Below the pieces are notes generated by a model. The model had not been told where the DNA came from and ran no database searches. It worked only from the letters and a program-made list of their open reading frames with translations. Below, one piece after another: positions 13,121 through 20,453 of a stretch of DNA of 64,000 nt (positions within the stretch are counted from its first letter, which is position 1; the number at the start of each line of letters is the position of its first letter). Made by a program: the position numbers and the translations under genes. Source of the DNA: Bradyrhizobium macuxiense (GTDB lineage Bacteria > Pseudomonadota > Alphaproteobacteria > Rhizobiales > Xanthobacteraceae). The stretch covers positions 372,001-436,000 of the forward strand of contig NZ_VITY01000005.1 of NCBI RefSeq assembly GCF_007993935.1. Reading direction: 5' to 3'.

Positions 13121-14296
13121 TCAACCGGCAATTTTATATGGATTCAGCCGTTCCCGGCGGCTCCGGAACAGGTGCACCGCCAAAGCCATCGCAACGCTCG
13201 TGCCGCCAACCCAGCCGAGGTCGGTGGGGCTCGCGGTTGAGAGAACAAGCCCGCCGGTGGCCCCGCCGATGGCGAAGCCGAGATACATGGCGGACGCATT
13301 GAGCGACAGCGCGATCGCCGAGGCTTGCGGGTTGATATGGATGATGCTGGCGATCTGGGGCGGATAGAACGCCCAGCCCGAAATGCCCCAGAGGAAGATC
13401 AGGAGCAGCACCAGATGGCCGGCCTGGTCGGGGGCAACATATTTCAGCACGAACGACTGCAGGATGAGCGCGCTCGCCATGCCGGCAAGGCCGAGTGCCG
13501 CGGTCGATGTGGCGCCGATCCGGTCCGCCATCAGGCCGCCGGTCATATTGCCGATCGCTGCTGCCGAGCCGAACGCGAACAGTGCGAGGCTGACGCCGGA
13601 GGCATCAAAGCCGAGTTGCTGATGCAGCGGGATCGCAAGATAGGTGAACACCGTGAAGCCGCCGACCGCCCACAGGATGGTGATGACGAGCGCGGCGAGC
13701 ACGGCACGGTGCCGTGCGACGGCAAGGCGCTCGGCAAGGTTCGCCGTGCTTCGCGGCAAGCCGCGTGGCAGGCCGAATGCAAGGCCGGCCAGGGCGATCA
13801 GTCCGAGCAAGGCCACCATCGCGAAGGTCGCTCGCCATCCCAGCAGGCTGCCGACGACATTGCCGAACGGCACGCCAATGACGGTCGCGACGGTGATGCC
13901 CGAGGTGACCAGCGCAACCGCGCGACCGCGCCGTTCCGGGGAGGCCACGGCGACCGAGACGCCGATTGCTGTAGGCATGCAGAGCCCGGCGCCGAGCGCC
14001 ATTACGATGCGCGACGCCAGCAGGACCGGAAAATCCCAGGCCACCGTCGCCAGCAGATTGCCGACGATGAAGACCGACAGCGCCAGCGTCAGCACGGTCC
14101 GGCGATCGATATTGTTCAGCATCACGGCAAGGACCGGCGAGCCGATCGCGTAGGTGAGGGCGTAGGCCGTCACCAACTGGCCGGCCGCTGCGGCGGAAAT
14201 CTGCACATCCGCTGCGATCGCCGGCAAAAGACCCGCGATCACAAACGCTTCGGTACCGATCGCAAAGGCACCCAGGGCCAGCCAGAACACGCTCAT
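13121..14296 (-). CDS. MFS transporter, drug/sugar efflux (DHA1) type
   Basis: The 391-residue protein has about 12 hydrophobic helices in two halves and the DHA1/AraJ-like motifs NNIDRRTVLTLALSVFIVGNLL and SRIVMALGAGLCMPTA. It would be an inner-membrane proton antiporter; the substrate is unknown. The start at 14296 (MSVFWLALGAFAIGTEAF) is preferred over open codons upstream because AGGA lies 9 nt before it and because the operator GTTCAATGTTTGTTGAAC (14312-14329) would otherwise be coding. It is divergent from an ArsR regulator that very probably represses it. Confidence 0.88.
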   Translation of the reverse strand: MSVFWLALGAFAIGTEAFVIAGLLPAIAADVQISAAAAGQLVTAYALTYAIGSPVLAVMLNNIDRRTVLTLALSVFIVGNLLATVAWDFPVLLASRIVMALGAGLCMPTAIGVSVAVASPERRGRAVALVTSGITVATVIGVPFGNVVGSLLGWRATFAMVALLGLIALAGLAFGLPRGLPRSTANLAERLAVARHRAVLAALVITILWAVGGFTVFTYLAIPLHQQLGFDASGVSLALFAFGSAAAIGNMTGGLMADRIGATSTAALGLAGMASALILQSFVLKYVAPDQAGHLVLLLIFLWGISGWAFYPPQIASIIHINPQASAIALSLNASAMYLGFAIGGATGGLVLSTASPTDLGWVGGTSVAMALAVHLFRSRRERLNPYKIAG

Positions 14297-14311
14297 GACG
14301 TCAATCCTATT

Positions 14312-14329
14312 GTTCAATGTTTGTTGAAC
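14312..14329. promoter_or_regulatory. ArsR operator in front of the MFS gene
   Basis: GTTCAATGTTTGTTGAAC has arms GTTCAA/TTGAAC and the same 18-bp length as the operator at 14360-14377. It lies 16 bp from the MFS start codon. Confidence 0.6.
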
Positions 14330-14359
14330 CATCGTTCGGCCATAACCGAATGTCAATTA

Positions 14360-14399
14360 GTTCAATAAATATTGAACATTGGATCAGAGCTGCTATGTT
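14360..14399 (+). promoter_or_regulatory. arsR promoter with overlapping operator
   Basis: The palindrome GTTCAATAAATATTGAAC (14360-14377) contains the -35 box TTGAAC (14372-14377). A 16-bp spacer leads to TATGTT (14394-14399). Six nt separate the -10 box from the ATG at 14406, so transcription should start at the start codon. Confidence 0.65.
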
Positions 14400-14405
14400 G
14401 GGCCG

Positions 14406-14774
14406 ATGAGCCGCACGCCTCCACATCCGACCCGCGATCAGATCGAATTGCCCCTCCTGTTGGATTGCCTGAGCGATCCGACCAGGCTTGCGATCGTCTA
14501 TAATTTGTCCCGGCACGATCCGGCGGCGACCGAGTTGCGCTGCGGGGATTTCAACGCCTTCAGCGGCAAGTCCAATCTCGCCTACCATTTCGCGAAGCTG
14601 CGCGAGGCAGGCGTGATCCAGACCCGCATCGCCGGCACCACGCGCTACATGAAGCTGCGCCGCAAAGACCTCGACGCGCGCTTTCCCGGCCTGCTCGATG
14701 CGATCCTGAAATCCGCCACGCGCGATGCGGAGCGATTGCAATTTCCGGAATGCGAAGTCGTCAGCGCGGCCTGA
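14406..14774 (+). CDS. ArsR-family winged-helix regulator
   Basis: The 122-residue protein has an ArsR-type winged helix: LLDCLSDPTRLAIVYNLSRHD, then GKSNLAYHFAKLREAGVIQTRIAGTTRYMKLRRKDL. It lacks the ELCVCDL metal motif, so metal sensing is unlikely at the classical site. The start at 14406 is preferred over an in-frame TTG at 14379 because of the promoter position. It faces the MFS gene across 109 bp holding two 18-bp inverted repeats. The natural reading is a repressor of itself and of the efflux pump, released by the pump substrate. Confidence 0.88.
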   Translation: MSRTPPHPTRDQIELPLLLDCLSDPTRLAIVYNLSRHDPAATELRCGDFNAFSGKSNLAYHFAKLREAGVIQTRIAGTTRYMKLRRKDLDARFPGLLDAILKSATRDAERLQFPECEVVSAA

Positions 14775-14837
14775 CGCGCGCGAGGTTGATTGGATTGTTG
14801 AGCCGAACTTGCCGACGCCCGGCTGCGCCTTGCTACC

Positions 14838-14949
14838 TCGGCGCGGCCTTCGTCCGTCTACGCCTTCGCTACGCTCAAGCTACGCCGGACACGCTTTGCC
14901 CCGCCGGTCCGGCGTGGCTGCGCCACGCGTAGCCCGTTAGGGCGAAGCG
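14838..14949. repeat. GC-rich repetitive intergenic sequence, family H
   Basis: The stretch holds TACGCCTTCGCTACGCTCAA, CTACGCCGGACACG, TGGCTGCGCCACGCGTAGCC and similar short inverted arms. The style is that of REP-like elements near rhizobial gene ends. It abuts the 3' CCA of the tRNA gene and could end its transcript. Confidence 0.5.
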
Positions 14950-15025
14950 TGGAGGCCCGGCCTGGATTTGAACCAGGATAAACAGTGTTGCACCACTGCC
15001 GCGTCGAAGCTTCCGCCACCGGGCC
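14950..15025 (-). tRNA. tRNA-Cys(GCA), non-canonical
   Basis: The minus strand gives a 76-nt cloverleaf candidate. The acceptor is GGCCCGG/CCGGGCC with U73 and an encoded CCA, and the T arm is CCTGG-TTCAAAT-CCAGG. The U73 and the GCA anticodon with U33 fit cysteine. The anticodon arm is abnormal: GCAGT and ACTGT leave an 8-nt loop GGTGCAAC, or a 6-bp stem leaves a 6-nt loop, with only 4 nt in the variable region. The D loop (AAGCTTCGA) lacks the usual GG. An AT-rich stretch upstream (15050-15100) could hold a promoter. It may be a specialised second tRNA-Cys or a decaying copy. Confidence 0.7.
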
Positions 15026-15102
15026 AAGTGGATCATTGCTGATTATTTCAGCGGCCGCTACGTTTACTTTTGGTTAACCCTAATTTTTTCTGCAACCTTT
15101 GA

Positions 15103-15792
15103 TCAGTGGTGCGCCACGAACGTCATCCGCCACGGATTGTGCCCGATGTTGCGCGGCGCGCGGGTGGCGCTGAAGCCGGCGGCGGCGAACTTTTTAATCA
15201 TCTCGTCCTCGCGGTAGCGCTGCAGCCCGATCCTGGTGCGCAGTTGCCGGTAATCGGACAGTGCGGTTGAGGCCAGCCCGACCACCGCATCGCGCAGGAA
15301 GCCGTGGACCGCCGCAAAGCGCAGCAGTGCGACGACGTCCCTGGCCATGCCGACTTCCGGCCGCAGGATATCGCCGAGCACGAAACGGCCGGTCGGCTTC
15401 AGCAGGCGGTGGATCACGTCGAATGCGGTATCGAGCTCCTGCGGCGTCATGTATTGCGCCACCGAGTTCATCACCACGAGGTCGATCGAGTCGGCCGCCA
15501 TGTTCTTCAGCTCATCGAGCGAGCGGACGCGGATCCGGGTGTCGGACGCAAAGCGCGCGACCAGACGGCCGCGGACGCCGGGCGCAGGCTCCGCCAAATA
15601 GAGCTGGGCGCAGGCATTGGCGACCTTCATAGCCGAGAGCGCCTCGCCGCAGGCGTAATCCAGCACCACGGCGTCGGGCGAAGTGATGTATCCGATAATG
15701 TCGTTTGCGATGACCTGGAAATGCAGGTCGCGGTGCAGTCGGCTCGCATAAATCGTATGCGTGGAATCGTAATAGTCGATCCATTCATCCAT
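15103..15792 (-). CDS. SAM-dependent class I methyltransferase
   Basis: The 229-residue protein starts at 15792 (MDEWIDYYDSTHTIYASRLH). Motif I of class I methyltransferases is present at about residues 41-57 (VVLDYACGEALSAMKVA). An acidic strand (LYLAEPAPGVRGRL) and the post-motif region DLVVMNSVAQYMTPQELDTAFDVIHRLLKPTGRFVLGDI follow. The substrate is unknown. The frame is open far upstream, but the upstream part reads as non-coding and overlaps the dps control region. It is divergent from dps. Confidence 0.85.
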   Translation of the reverse strand: MDEWIDYYDSTHTIYASRLHRDLHFQVIANDIIGYITSPDAVVLDYACGEALSAMKVANACAQLYLAEPAPGVRGRLVARFASDTRIRVRSLDELKNMAADSIDLVVMNSVAQYMTPQELDTAFDVIHRLLKPTGRFVLGDILRPEVGMARDVVALLRFAAVHGFLRDAVVGLASTALSDYRQLRTRIGLQRYREDEMIKKFAAAGFSATRAPRNIGHNPWRMTFVAHH

Positions 15793-15816
15793 CGCGTTTG
15801 GTATCCGGCAGAATGG

Positions 15817-15855
15817 GTTCCTGACTTCCAGGAACGGGTGGGCTGACGATGCGTT
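15817..15855 (+). promoter_or_regulatory. EcfG (general stress) type promoter of dps, with inverted repeat
   Basis: GGAAC (15831-15835), 16 nt, then CGTT (15852-15855) matches the alphaproteobacterial EcfG consensus. The -35 element is the right arm of a perfect inverted repeat, GTTCCTG-N5-CAGGAAC (15817-15835). Predicted transcription start is near 15862. A second inverted repeat, TTCCTAACAGGAA (15896-15908), overlaps the ribosome-binding site. Confidence 0.7.
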
Positions 15856-15916
15856 AGCGGTCCGGCGGCCAATATTCAATGCGCCGAAATACGGGTTCCT
15901 AACAGGAAGGTTCAAC

Positions 15917-16459
15917 GTGAGCAAAGCCAAGATTGATGCCAACAAGACCGACAAGATCTCGCCCGACCTCGACACGCCGAGCGACCTGCCGCAGGCTGCG
16001 GTGGATACGATCTCGACCTCGCTGAACACGCTTCTGGCTGATGCCTTTGCGCTCTATTTGAAGACCAAGAATTTTCACTGGCATGTCAGCGGCCGGCATT
16101 TCCATGATTACCATTTGTTGCTGGACGAGCAGTCGGACGCGATCTTCGCGACCACAGACCAGCTCGCCGAGCGGGTGCGCAAGCTCGGCGGCGCGACGCT
16201 GAGGTCGATCGGCGACATCGCCAAGCATCAGACCATCAAGGACAATGACGAGGACTATGTCCCGCCGCGCGAAATGCTGCGCGAACTGATGGAGGACAAC
16301 AAGCACATCGCGGCGGCGATGCGCAAGGCGCACAAGCTCGCCGACGACCACGAGGACTCCGGCACCGCCGGCCTGCTGGAAACCTTCATCGACGAAACCG
16401 AGCGCCGCACCTGGTTCCTGTTCGAGGCCAGCCGCCAGGAAGGCAGCAACGCGGCGTAG
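15917..16459 (+). CDS. dps: Dps-family DNA-protecting ferritin-like protein
   Basis: The 180-residue protein starts at GTG after AGGAAGG. It has a Lys/Asp-rich N-terminal tail that could bind DNA, then the Dps four-helix bundle. Intersubunit ferroxidase residues are visible in KNFHWHVSGRHFHDYHLLLDEQSDAI. Dps dodecamers oxidise Fe(II) with peroxide, store iron and protect DNA in stress and stationary phase. The EcfG-type promoter just upstream places it in the PhyR-EcfG general stress response, as for other alphaproteobacterial dps genes. Confidence 0.95.
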   Translation: MSKAKIDANKTDKISPDLDTPSDLPQAAVDTISTSLNTLLADAFALYLKTKNFHWHVSGRHFHDYHLLLDEQSDAIFATTDQLAERVRKLGGATLRSIGDIAKHQTIKDNDEDYVPPREMLRELMEDNKHIAAAMRKAHKLADDHEDSGTAGLLETFIDETERRTWFLFEASRQEGSNAA

Positions 16460-16463
16460 TCTT

Positions 16464-16600
16464 CACCCTCTCCCCTTGTGGGAGAGGGTGGCTTCGATGC
16501 GGAAGCATCGAAGCCGGGTGAGGGGTCTCTATCCGCGGATGCAGACCCCTCATCCGGCGCGGATTGCATCCGCGCCACCTTCTCCCACAAGGGGAGAAGG
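16464..16600. repeat. Palindromic intergenic repeat, family F
   Basis: CACCCTCTCCCCTTGTGGGA at 16464 is mirrored by CTTCTCCCACAAGGGGAGAA near 16590-16600. Internal pairs include GCTTCGATGCGG and its mirror. A related, longer copy is at 56323-56504. It lies between converging genes. Confidence 0.8.
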
Positions 16601-16628
16601 GAAAGGGGCAGCGCCGCTTGCCGATGTT

Positions 16629-17150
16629 TCAGCGCTTCCACAGCCGCACCAGCGGACCGTCCTTGCCCAGCACCGGATCGGTCGCGGGGACCGCGACCTG
16701 CGGGATCGTCTTCAGCGCCCGCGCGTGGTTCTCCGGCGTCGGCCGTTGCAGGTCCATCGGCGGGCCCGGCGGATAGGCGCCGACCACGCTGAAATCGCCG
16801 CTCGCCGACAGGCATTGATGCCCGGTGCCGGCCGGCAGGATCGCGACGTCACCGGCTGCGATCTCCAGCGCATGACCATGCTCGCCGCCGAACTGCACCC
16901 GTGCGCTGCCGCGGGCGACGCCCAGCACTTCGTGCACGGTGGCGTGGTAATGCGCGAAGTCGTAGACGCCGTTGCGCCACATCGCGCCCCAGCCATTGCT
17001 GCCGAACAGCTGCTCGATCGTCGCCTCCGGATTGCTGCCGACGTCGATGGCGGCCCTGTAAACCAGGAACGGCATCGGATTGTTCGGCACCAAGCCGTCG
17101 TCCTGGAAGACGAAGGTCTGGGGCTCGGCATCGGAACTGACGACCGGCAT
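16629..17150 (-). CDS. Cupin-domain protein (YjlB-like)
   Basis: A 173-residue protein with a single cupin barrel. The first cupin motif is in FAHYHATVHEVLGVARGSARVQFGG and the second in GDVAILPAGTGHQCL. The two His of HYHATVHE and the His of GTGHQ are plausible metal ligands. Relatives of the YjlB type have unknown substrates. It lies 72 bp downstream of the enolase-superfamily gene on the same strand, so the two may form an operon for sugar-acid or related metabolism; that link is inference. Confidence 0.85.
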   Translation of the reverse strand: MPVVSSDAEPQTFVFQDDGLVPNNPMPFLVYRAAIDVGSNPEATIEQLFGSNGWGAMWRNGVYDFAHYHATVHEVLGVARGSARVQFGGEHGHALEIAAGDVAILPAGTGHQCLSASGDFSVVGAYPPGPPMDLQRPTPENHARALKTIPQVAVPATDPVLGKDGPLVRLWKR

Positions 17151-17222
17151 GGCTACTCTCCAGCGTTGCGAGCGGCGGTGAGGTCAGGACAGACCAAGCG
17201 GCCGGTCCGGAAACCGTTCCCG

Positions 17223-18323
17223 CTAGATCTTGAACTTCAGCACCTCGTCCTTGAATTTGAGCCCGTGTCCCGGCCGCTCCGGCGCGGTGATCATGCCGTT
17301 GGCGATCTCCGGCGGGTCGACCCAGAGGTCGTCGATCAGCGCCATGTTCTCGCACCAGATGCCGTTCGGGATCGACGCCAGCAGGTGCACGTTGAGCTCG
17401 GGGAACAGATGCGGCGCGATGGTGATGCCGAACGTGTCCGCCAGCGTCGCGATCTTGCGCAGGTCGGTCATGCCGCCGCGCATCGGGTCCGGTTGCAGGA
17501 TCGGCAGGCAGGGATTGAGAAAGAACGGCCGCAGATCGTAGCGCGTGAAATGCGTCTCGCCGCCGACGACGCGCATGTCGAGCGCCGCGGCGATGCGCTG
17601 ATAGCCGGCGAAATCATCGGCCGGCACCGGCTCCTCGAGCCAGTAGATATCGTACTTCTCGAACTTGCGTCCCATCTCGATCGCGACATCGGCGCTCCAG
17701 CCCATGTTGACGTCGATCATGATGTCGATGCCAGGGCCGAGCGCCTCGCGCATGCGGCGCACATTGTCGAGGTCCTGCGCCGGCGTGTGAACATGCGCGA
17801 CCTGCATCTTGATCGCCTTGTAGCCCTGCTTGACGAAATGCAGCGCCTTCTCGATCATCCCGTCGCCGCCGGCGCCACGGAAGCAGCCGGAACCATAGAC
17901 CGGGATTTCCGAACGATAATGCCCCCACAGCCGATGCAGCGGCAGGCCGGCGCGTTTTCCGAGCACATCCCACAGCGCGATGTCGAGCGCCGACATCGCC
18001 ATTGCGGCGATGCCGCCGCGGCCATAGGTCATCGTCGCGGTCCACAGATCGCGCCAGATCGCCTCGATCGCGCTGGCGTCCTTGCCGATGACGCGCGGGA
18101 TGATGCACTCGTCGAGGCAGGCCGCGATCGACTGCATCGCCGGGCGGAACACGAACAGATAGCCCATGCCGGTGACGCCGCCTGCCGTCTCGACGTCGCA
18201 GATCAGGATGTCGCGCGTGGCGCCGAGCGCCGCGCCCTTCAGCCAGGGATCGTCGGCCCAGGGGAGCCGCAGCATCGTCACGCGGATGTCGCGGATCGTC
18301 ATGTCGGAGCTGGCTGACATCAT
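17223..18323 (-). CDS. Mandelate racemase/muconate lactonizing enzyme family protein (enolase superfamily)
   Basis: This 366-residue enzyme has the MR/MLE capping domain and then the barrel. Metal ligands appear at D204 (IDVNMGW), E230/E231 (WLEEPVP) and E256 (GGETH). A base His is in APHLFPE. On the second strand, where many relatives have KxK, it reads K172-M-Q174, so the second lysine is replaced by glutamine. The chemistry is proton abstraction next to a carboxylate; the substrate, perhaps a sugar acid, cannot be told. The start is at 18323 (or 18320). The cupin gene follows at once. Confidence 0.88.
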   Translation of the reverse strand: MMSASSDMTIRDIRVTMLRLPWADDPWLKGAALGATRDILICDVETAGGVTGMGYLFVFRPAMQSIAACLDECIIPRVIGKDASAIEAIWRDLWTATMTYGRGGIAAMAMSALDIALWDVLGKRAGLPLHRLWGHYRSEIPVYGSGCFRGAGGDGMIEKALHFVKQGYKAIKMQVAHVHTPAQDLDNVRRMREALGPGIDIMIDVNMGWSADVAIEMGRKFEKYDIYWLEEPVPADDFAGYQRIAAALDMRVVGGETHFTRYDLRPFFLNPCLPILQPDPMRGGMTDLRKIATLADTFGITIAPHLFPELNVHLLASIPNGIWCENMALIDDLWVDPPEIANGMITAPERPGHGLKFKDEVLKFKI

Positions 18324-18464
18324 CGGGGTTTCCCTTCATCTGCGGCCGGATCATGTTGCCTGATCTCGGATAAGGGAAACTCAATCACAGAGCGCAGGCA
18401 GCAATCCAGCGCGCTTTGTCATGCCTCCAATGCGCCAGGACCTTGCACCAAGACGCGATTGCCT

Positions 18465-18959
18465 TCAGGTCTTGGGCAGCTCGAACACCAGGCAGGTCGT
18501 GGTGGCGTGCGCGATCAGCTTACCCTTGGCGTCGGTGATGCGTGCTTCGGCGGTCGCAACCCGGCGGCCGGCGTTGAGGACCTGGCCTTCGGTGCGGATC
18601 GTGCCGGTGTCCTGGCTCATGCCGCGGACGAAGGAGATCTTGAACTCCAGCGTGGTGTAGCCAAAACCCTTCGGTAGCGTGGTCTGCACCGCGAGCCCCA
18701 TCGCGGAGTCCAACAGGATCGCGGCGTAGCCGCCATGCACCGAGCCGATCGGGTTGTAGTGGCGCAGGCCGGGGATGCTGTGGATCACCACTTGGCCGGG
18801 CTCGGCGGTGCAGTCGAACGGCTCGACATTCTCCATGATCGGCGGCTCCGGCAGGGTGCGGGCGAAGATGCCGCGCACGAAGTCGAGCCCCGGCATCGAT
18901 GCCATCACCTCCATCGACGAGACGCCGTAGGTAGGCTTCGGGGGCGGGCTGTCGGTCAT
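18465..18959 (-). CDS. PaaI-type hotdog-fold thioesterase
   Basis: The 164-residue protein has the hotdog thioesterase signature HYNPIGSVHGGYAAILLDSAMGLAVQTTLP followed by a strand-rich C-terminal half (LEFKISFVRG, GRRVATAEARITDAKGKLIAHATTTCLVF). Family members hydrolyse acyl-CoA thioesters, often aromatic, in the cytosol. The Asp of LLDSAMG is the likely catalytic acid. The gene stands alone, 141 bp upstream of the enolase-superfamily gene on the same strand, so a common transcript is possible but not shown. Confidence 0.88.
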   Translation of the reverse strand: MTDSPPPKPTYGVSSMEVMASMPGLDFVRGIFARTLPEPPIMENVEPFDCTAEPGQVVIHSIPGLRHYNPIGSVHGGYAAILLDSAMGLAVQTTLPKGFGYTTLEFKISFVRGMSQDTGTIRTEGQVLNAGRRVATAEARITDAKGKLIAHATTTCLVFELPKT

Positions 18960-18970
18960 CGGAAATCTCC

Positions 18971-19088
18971 GTCATTGCGAGCCACCCGGTCGGCGCGAAG
19001 CGCCGCCGGATGACAGGCTCCGCGAAGCAATCCATCGCTCCACGCGGGGATGGATGGATTGCTTCGTCGCTGCGCGCCTCGCAATGAC
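18971..19088. repeat. Palindromic intergenic repeat, family B
   Basis: GTCATTGCGAGCC (18971) is mirrored by GCGCGCCTCGCAATGAC ending at 19088, with GAAGCAATCCATCGCT and GGATTGCTTCGTC as inner arms. It separates carA from the downstream thioesterase gene on the same strand. Confidence 0.85.
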
Positions 19089-19099
19089 GGTTGGCGGCT

Positions 19100-20293
19100 T
19101 TACGCCGCGCGCTTCTTCTGCCGCATCAAATCGGCAAAGCGCTGGAACAGATAGTGCGAGTCGCGCGGGCCGGGCGAGGCCTCGGGGTGGTACTGCACCG
19201 AGAACACCGGCTTGCCCTCGAGCGCGATGCCGCAGTTGGAGCCGTCGAACAGCGAGATATGGGTCTGGCTCGCGCCTTTGGGCAACGTCGCCTGATCGAC
19301 CGCAAAACCGTGGTTCATCGAGGTGATCTCGACCTTGCCGGTGGTCTCGTCCTTGACCGGATGGTTGGCGCCGTGATGGCCCTGATGCATCTTCATGGTC
19401 CTGGCGCCGACGGCGAGGCCGAGCATCTGGTGGCCAAGGCAGATGCCGAAGGTCGGCGTCCCCGAGGCGATCACCTTCTGGATCACGGGCACGGCATATT
19501 TGCCGGTCGCGGCGGGATCGCCGGGGCCGTTCGAGAGGAACACGCCGTCCGGCTTCATCGCCAGGATGTCCTCGGCCGCGGTCGTCGCCGGCACCACGGT
19601 CACCTTGGCGCCGACGCCGGCGAGCAGGCGCAGGATGTTGCGCTTGATGCCGTAGTCGATCGCGACCACGTTGAATTCCGGCGCGGTCTGCTGGCCGAAA
19701 CCCTTGCCCCACACCCAGGGCGTCTCATCCCAGGTGAAGCGCTGGCCGGAGGTGACCATCGGCACCAGGTCCATGCCCTCGAGGCCGGGCCATTCGCGGG
19801 CCTCTTCCTTCAGGGCGTGCAGGTCGAATTCGCCGGCCTTCGAATGGGCGATCACCGCATTGGGCATGCCCTTGGAGCGGATCAGCGCGGTCAGCGCCCG
19901 GGTGTCGATGCCGGAGAGGCCGATGATGCCGCGCGCCTTCAACCACTGGTCGAGGTGGCGGGTGGCGCGGAAATTCGAGGGATCCGTGATCGCCGAGCGC
20001 AGGATCACGCCGCGCGCACCGGGTGTCGCGGCCATGTTCACCGTCTCGATGTCTTCCTCGTTGGTACCGACATTGCCGATGTGCGGGAAGGTGAAGGTGA
20101 TGATCTGGCCGGCATAGGACGGATCGGTGAGGATTTCCTCATAGCCGGTCATCGCGGTGTTGAAGCAGACCTCGCCGACGGCGTGGCCTTCCGCGCCGAG
20201 ACCGAAGCCTTCCAGCACGGTACCATCGGCGAGCACAAGGAGCGCGGTCGGTTTGTGGTCCGGCCAGGCGGGAGCGTTTTCGGATGTTGTCAT
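19100..20293 (-). CDS. carA: Carbamoyl-phosphate synthase small subunit (glutaminase)
   Basis: The 397-residue protein starts at 20293 (MTTSENAPAW). It has the CarA N-terminal domain (LADGTVLEGFGLGAEGHAVGEVCFNTAMTGYEEILTDPSY). The class I glutamine amidotransferase domain has nucleophile Cys in GICLGHQ and His/Glu in QYHPEASPG. It supplies ammonia to CarB. carA and carB are on the same strand but split by nine genes, unlike the adjacent carAB of many bacteria. A promoter with its -10 box 8 nt before the ATG predicts a nearly leaderless mRNA. The frame also has an ATG-like codon at 20317, inside that promoter. Confidence 0.97.
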   Translation of the reverse strand: MTTSENAPAWPDHKPTALLVLADGTVLEGFGLGAEGHAVGEVCFNTAMTGYEEILTDPSYAGQIITFTFPHIGNVGTNEEDIETVNMAATPGARGVILRSAITDPSNFRATRHLDQWLKARGIIGLSGIDTRALTALIRSKGMPNAVIAHSKAGEFDLHALKEEAREWPGLEGMDLVPMVTSGQRFTWDETPWVWGKGFGQQTAPEFNVVAIDYGIKRNILRLLAGVGAKVTVVPATTAAEDILAMKPDGVFLSNGPGDPAATGKYAVPVIQKVIASGTPTFGICLGHQMLGLAVGARTMKMHQGHHGANHPVKDETTGKVEITSMNHGFAVDQATLPKGASQTHISLFDGSNCGIALEGKPVFSVQYHPEASPGPRDSHYLFQRFADLMRQKKRAA

Positions 20294-20301
20294 GAGCCCT
20301 T

Positions 20302-20330
20302 TAAATAGAGGCCGCACGCTGCGGCGTCAA
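20302..20330 (-). promoter_or_regulatory. carA promoter with palindromic spacer
   Basis: On the minus strand TTGACG (20330-20325), 17 bp, TATTTA (20307-20302). The spacer contains the perfect palindrome CCGCA-GCG-TGCGG. The -10 box is 8 nt from the carA ATG. Confidence 0.6.
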
Positions 20331-20453
20331 AGCGAAAGGGCGCGGATTCACACGGCAATCCCGGCCGATTTGACAGGCCGGAACGGCCTTTTAATCTAAA
20401 GTTCCTCGAAGCGGCCGTTTGCTTGCCGAAAATGACCCGGTCCGGAGCACTCT

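Noticed and set aside
14379..14405. In-frame TTG start for the ArsR gene
   Set aside because: It lies within the predicted promoter; the ATG at 14406 agrees better with family length.
16476..18317. A 613-codon plus-strand frame over the cupin and enolase-superfamily genes
   Set aside because: It begins within a palindromic repeat and is antisense to two real genes; no domain.
20371..20395. Plus-strand terminator upstream of the alpha/beta hydrolase gene (AGGCCG/CGGCCT then TTTT)
   Set aside because: No plus-strand gene precedes it and the stem is only 6 bp; more likely part of the shared promoter region.
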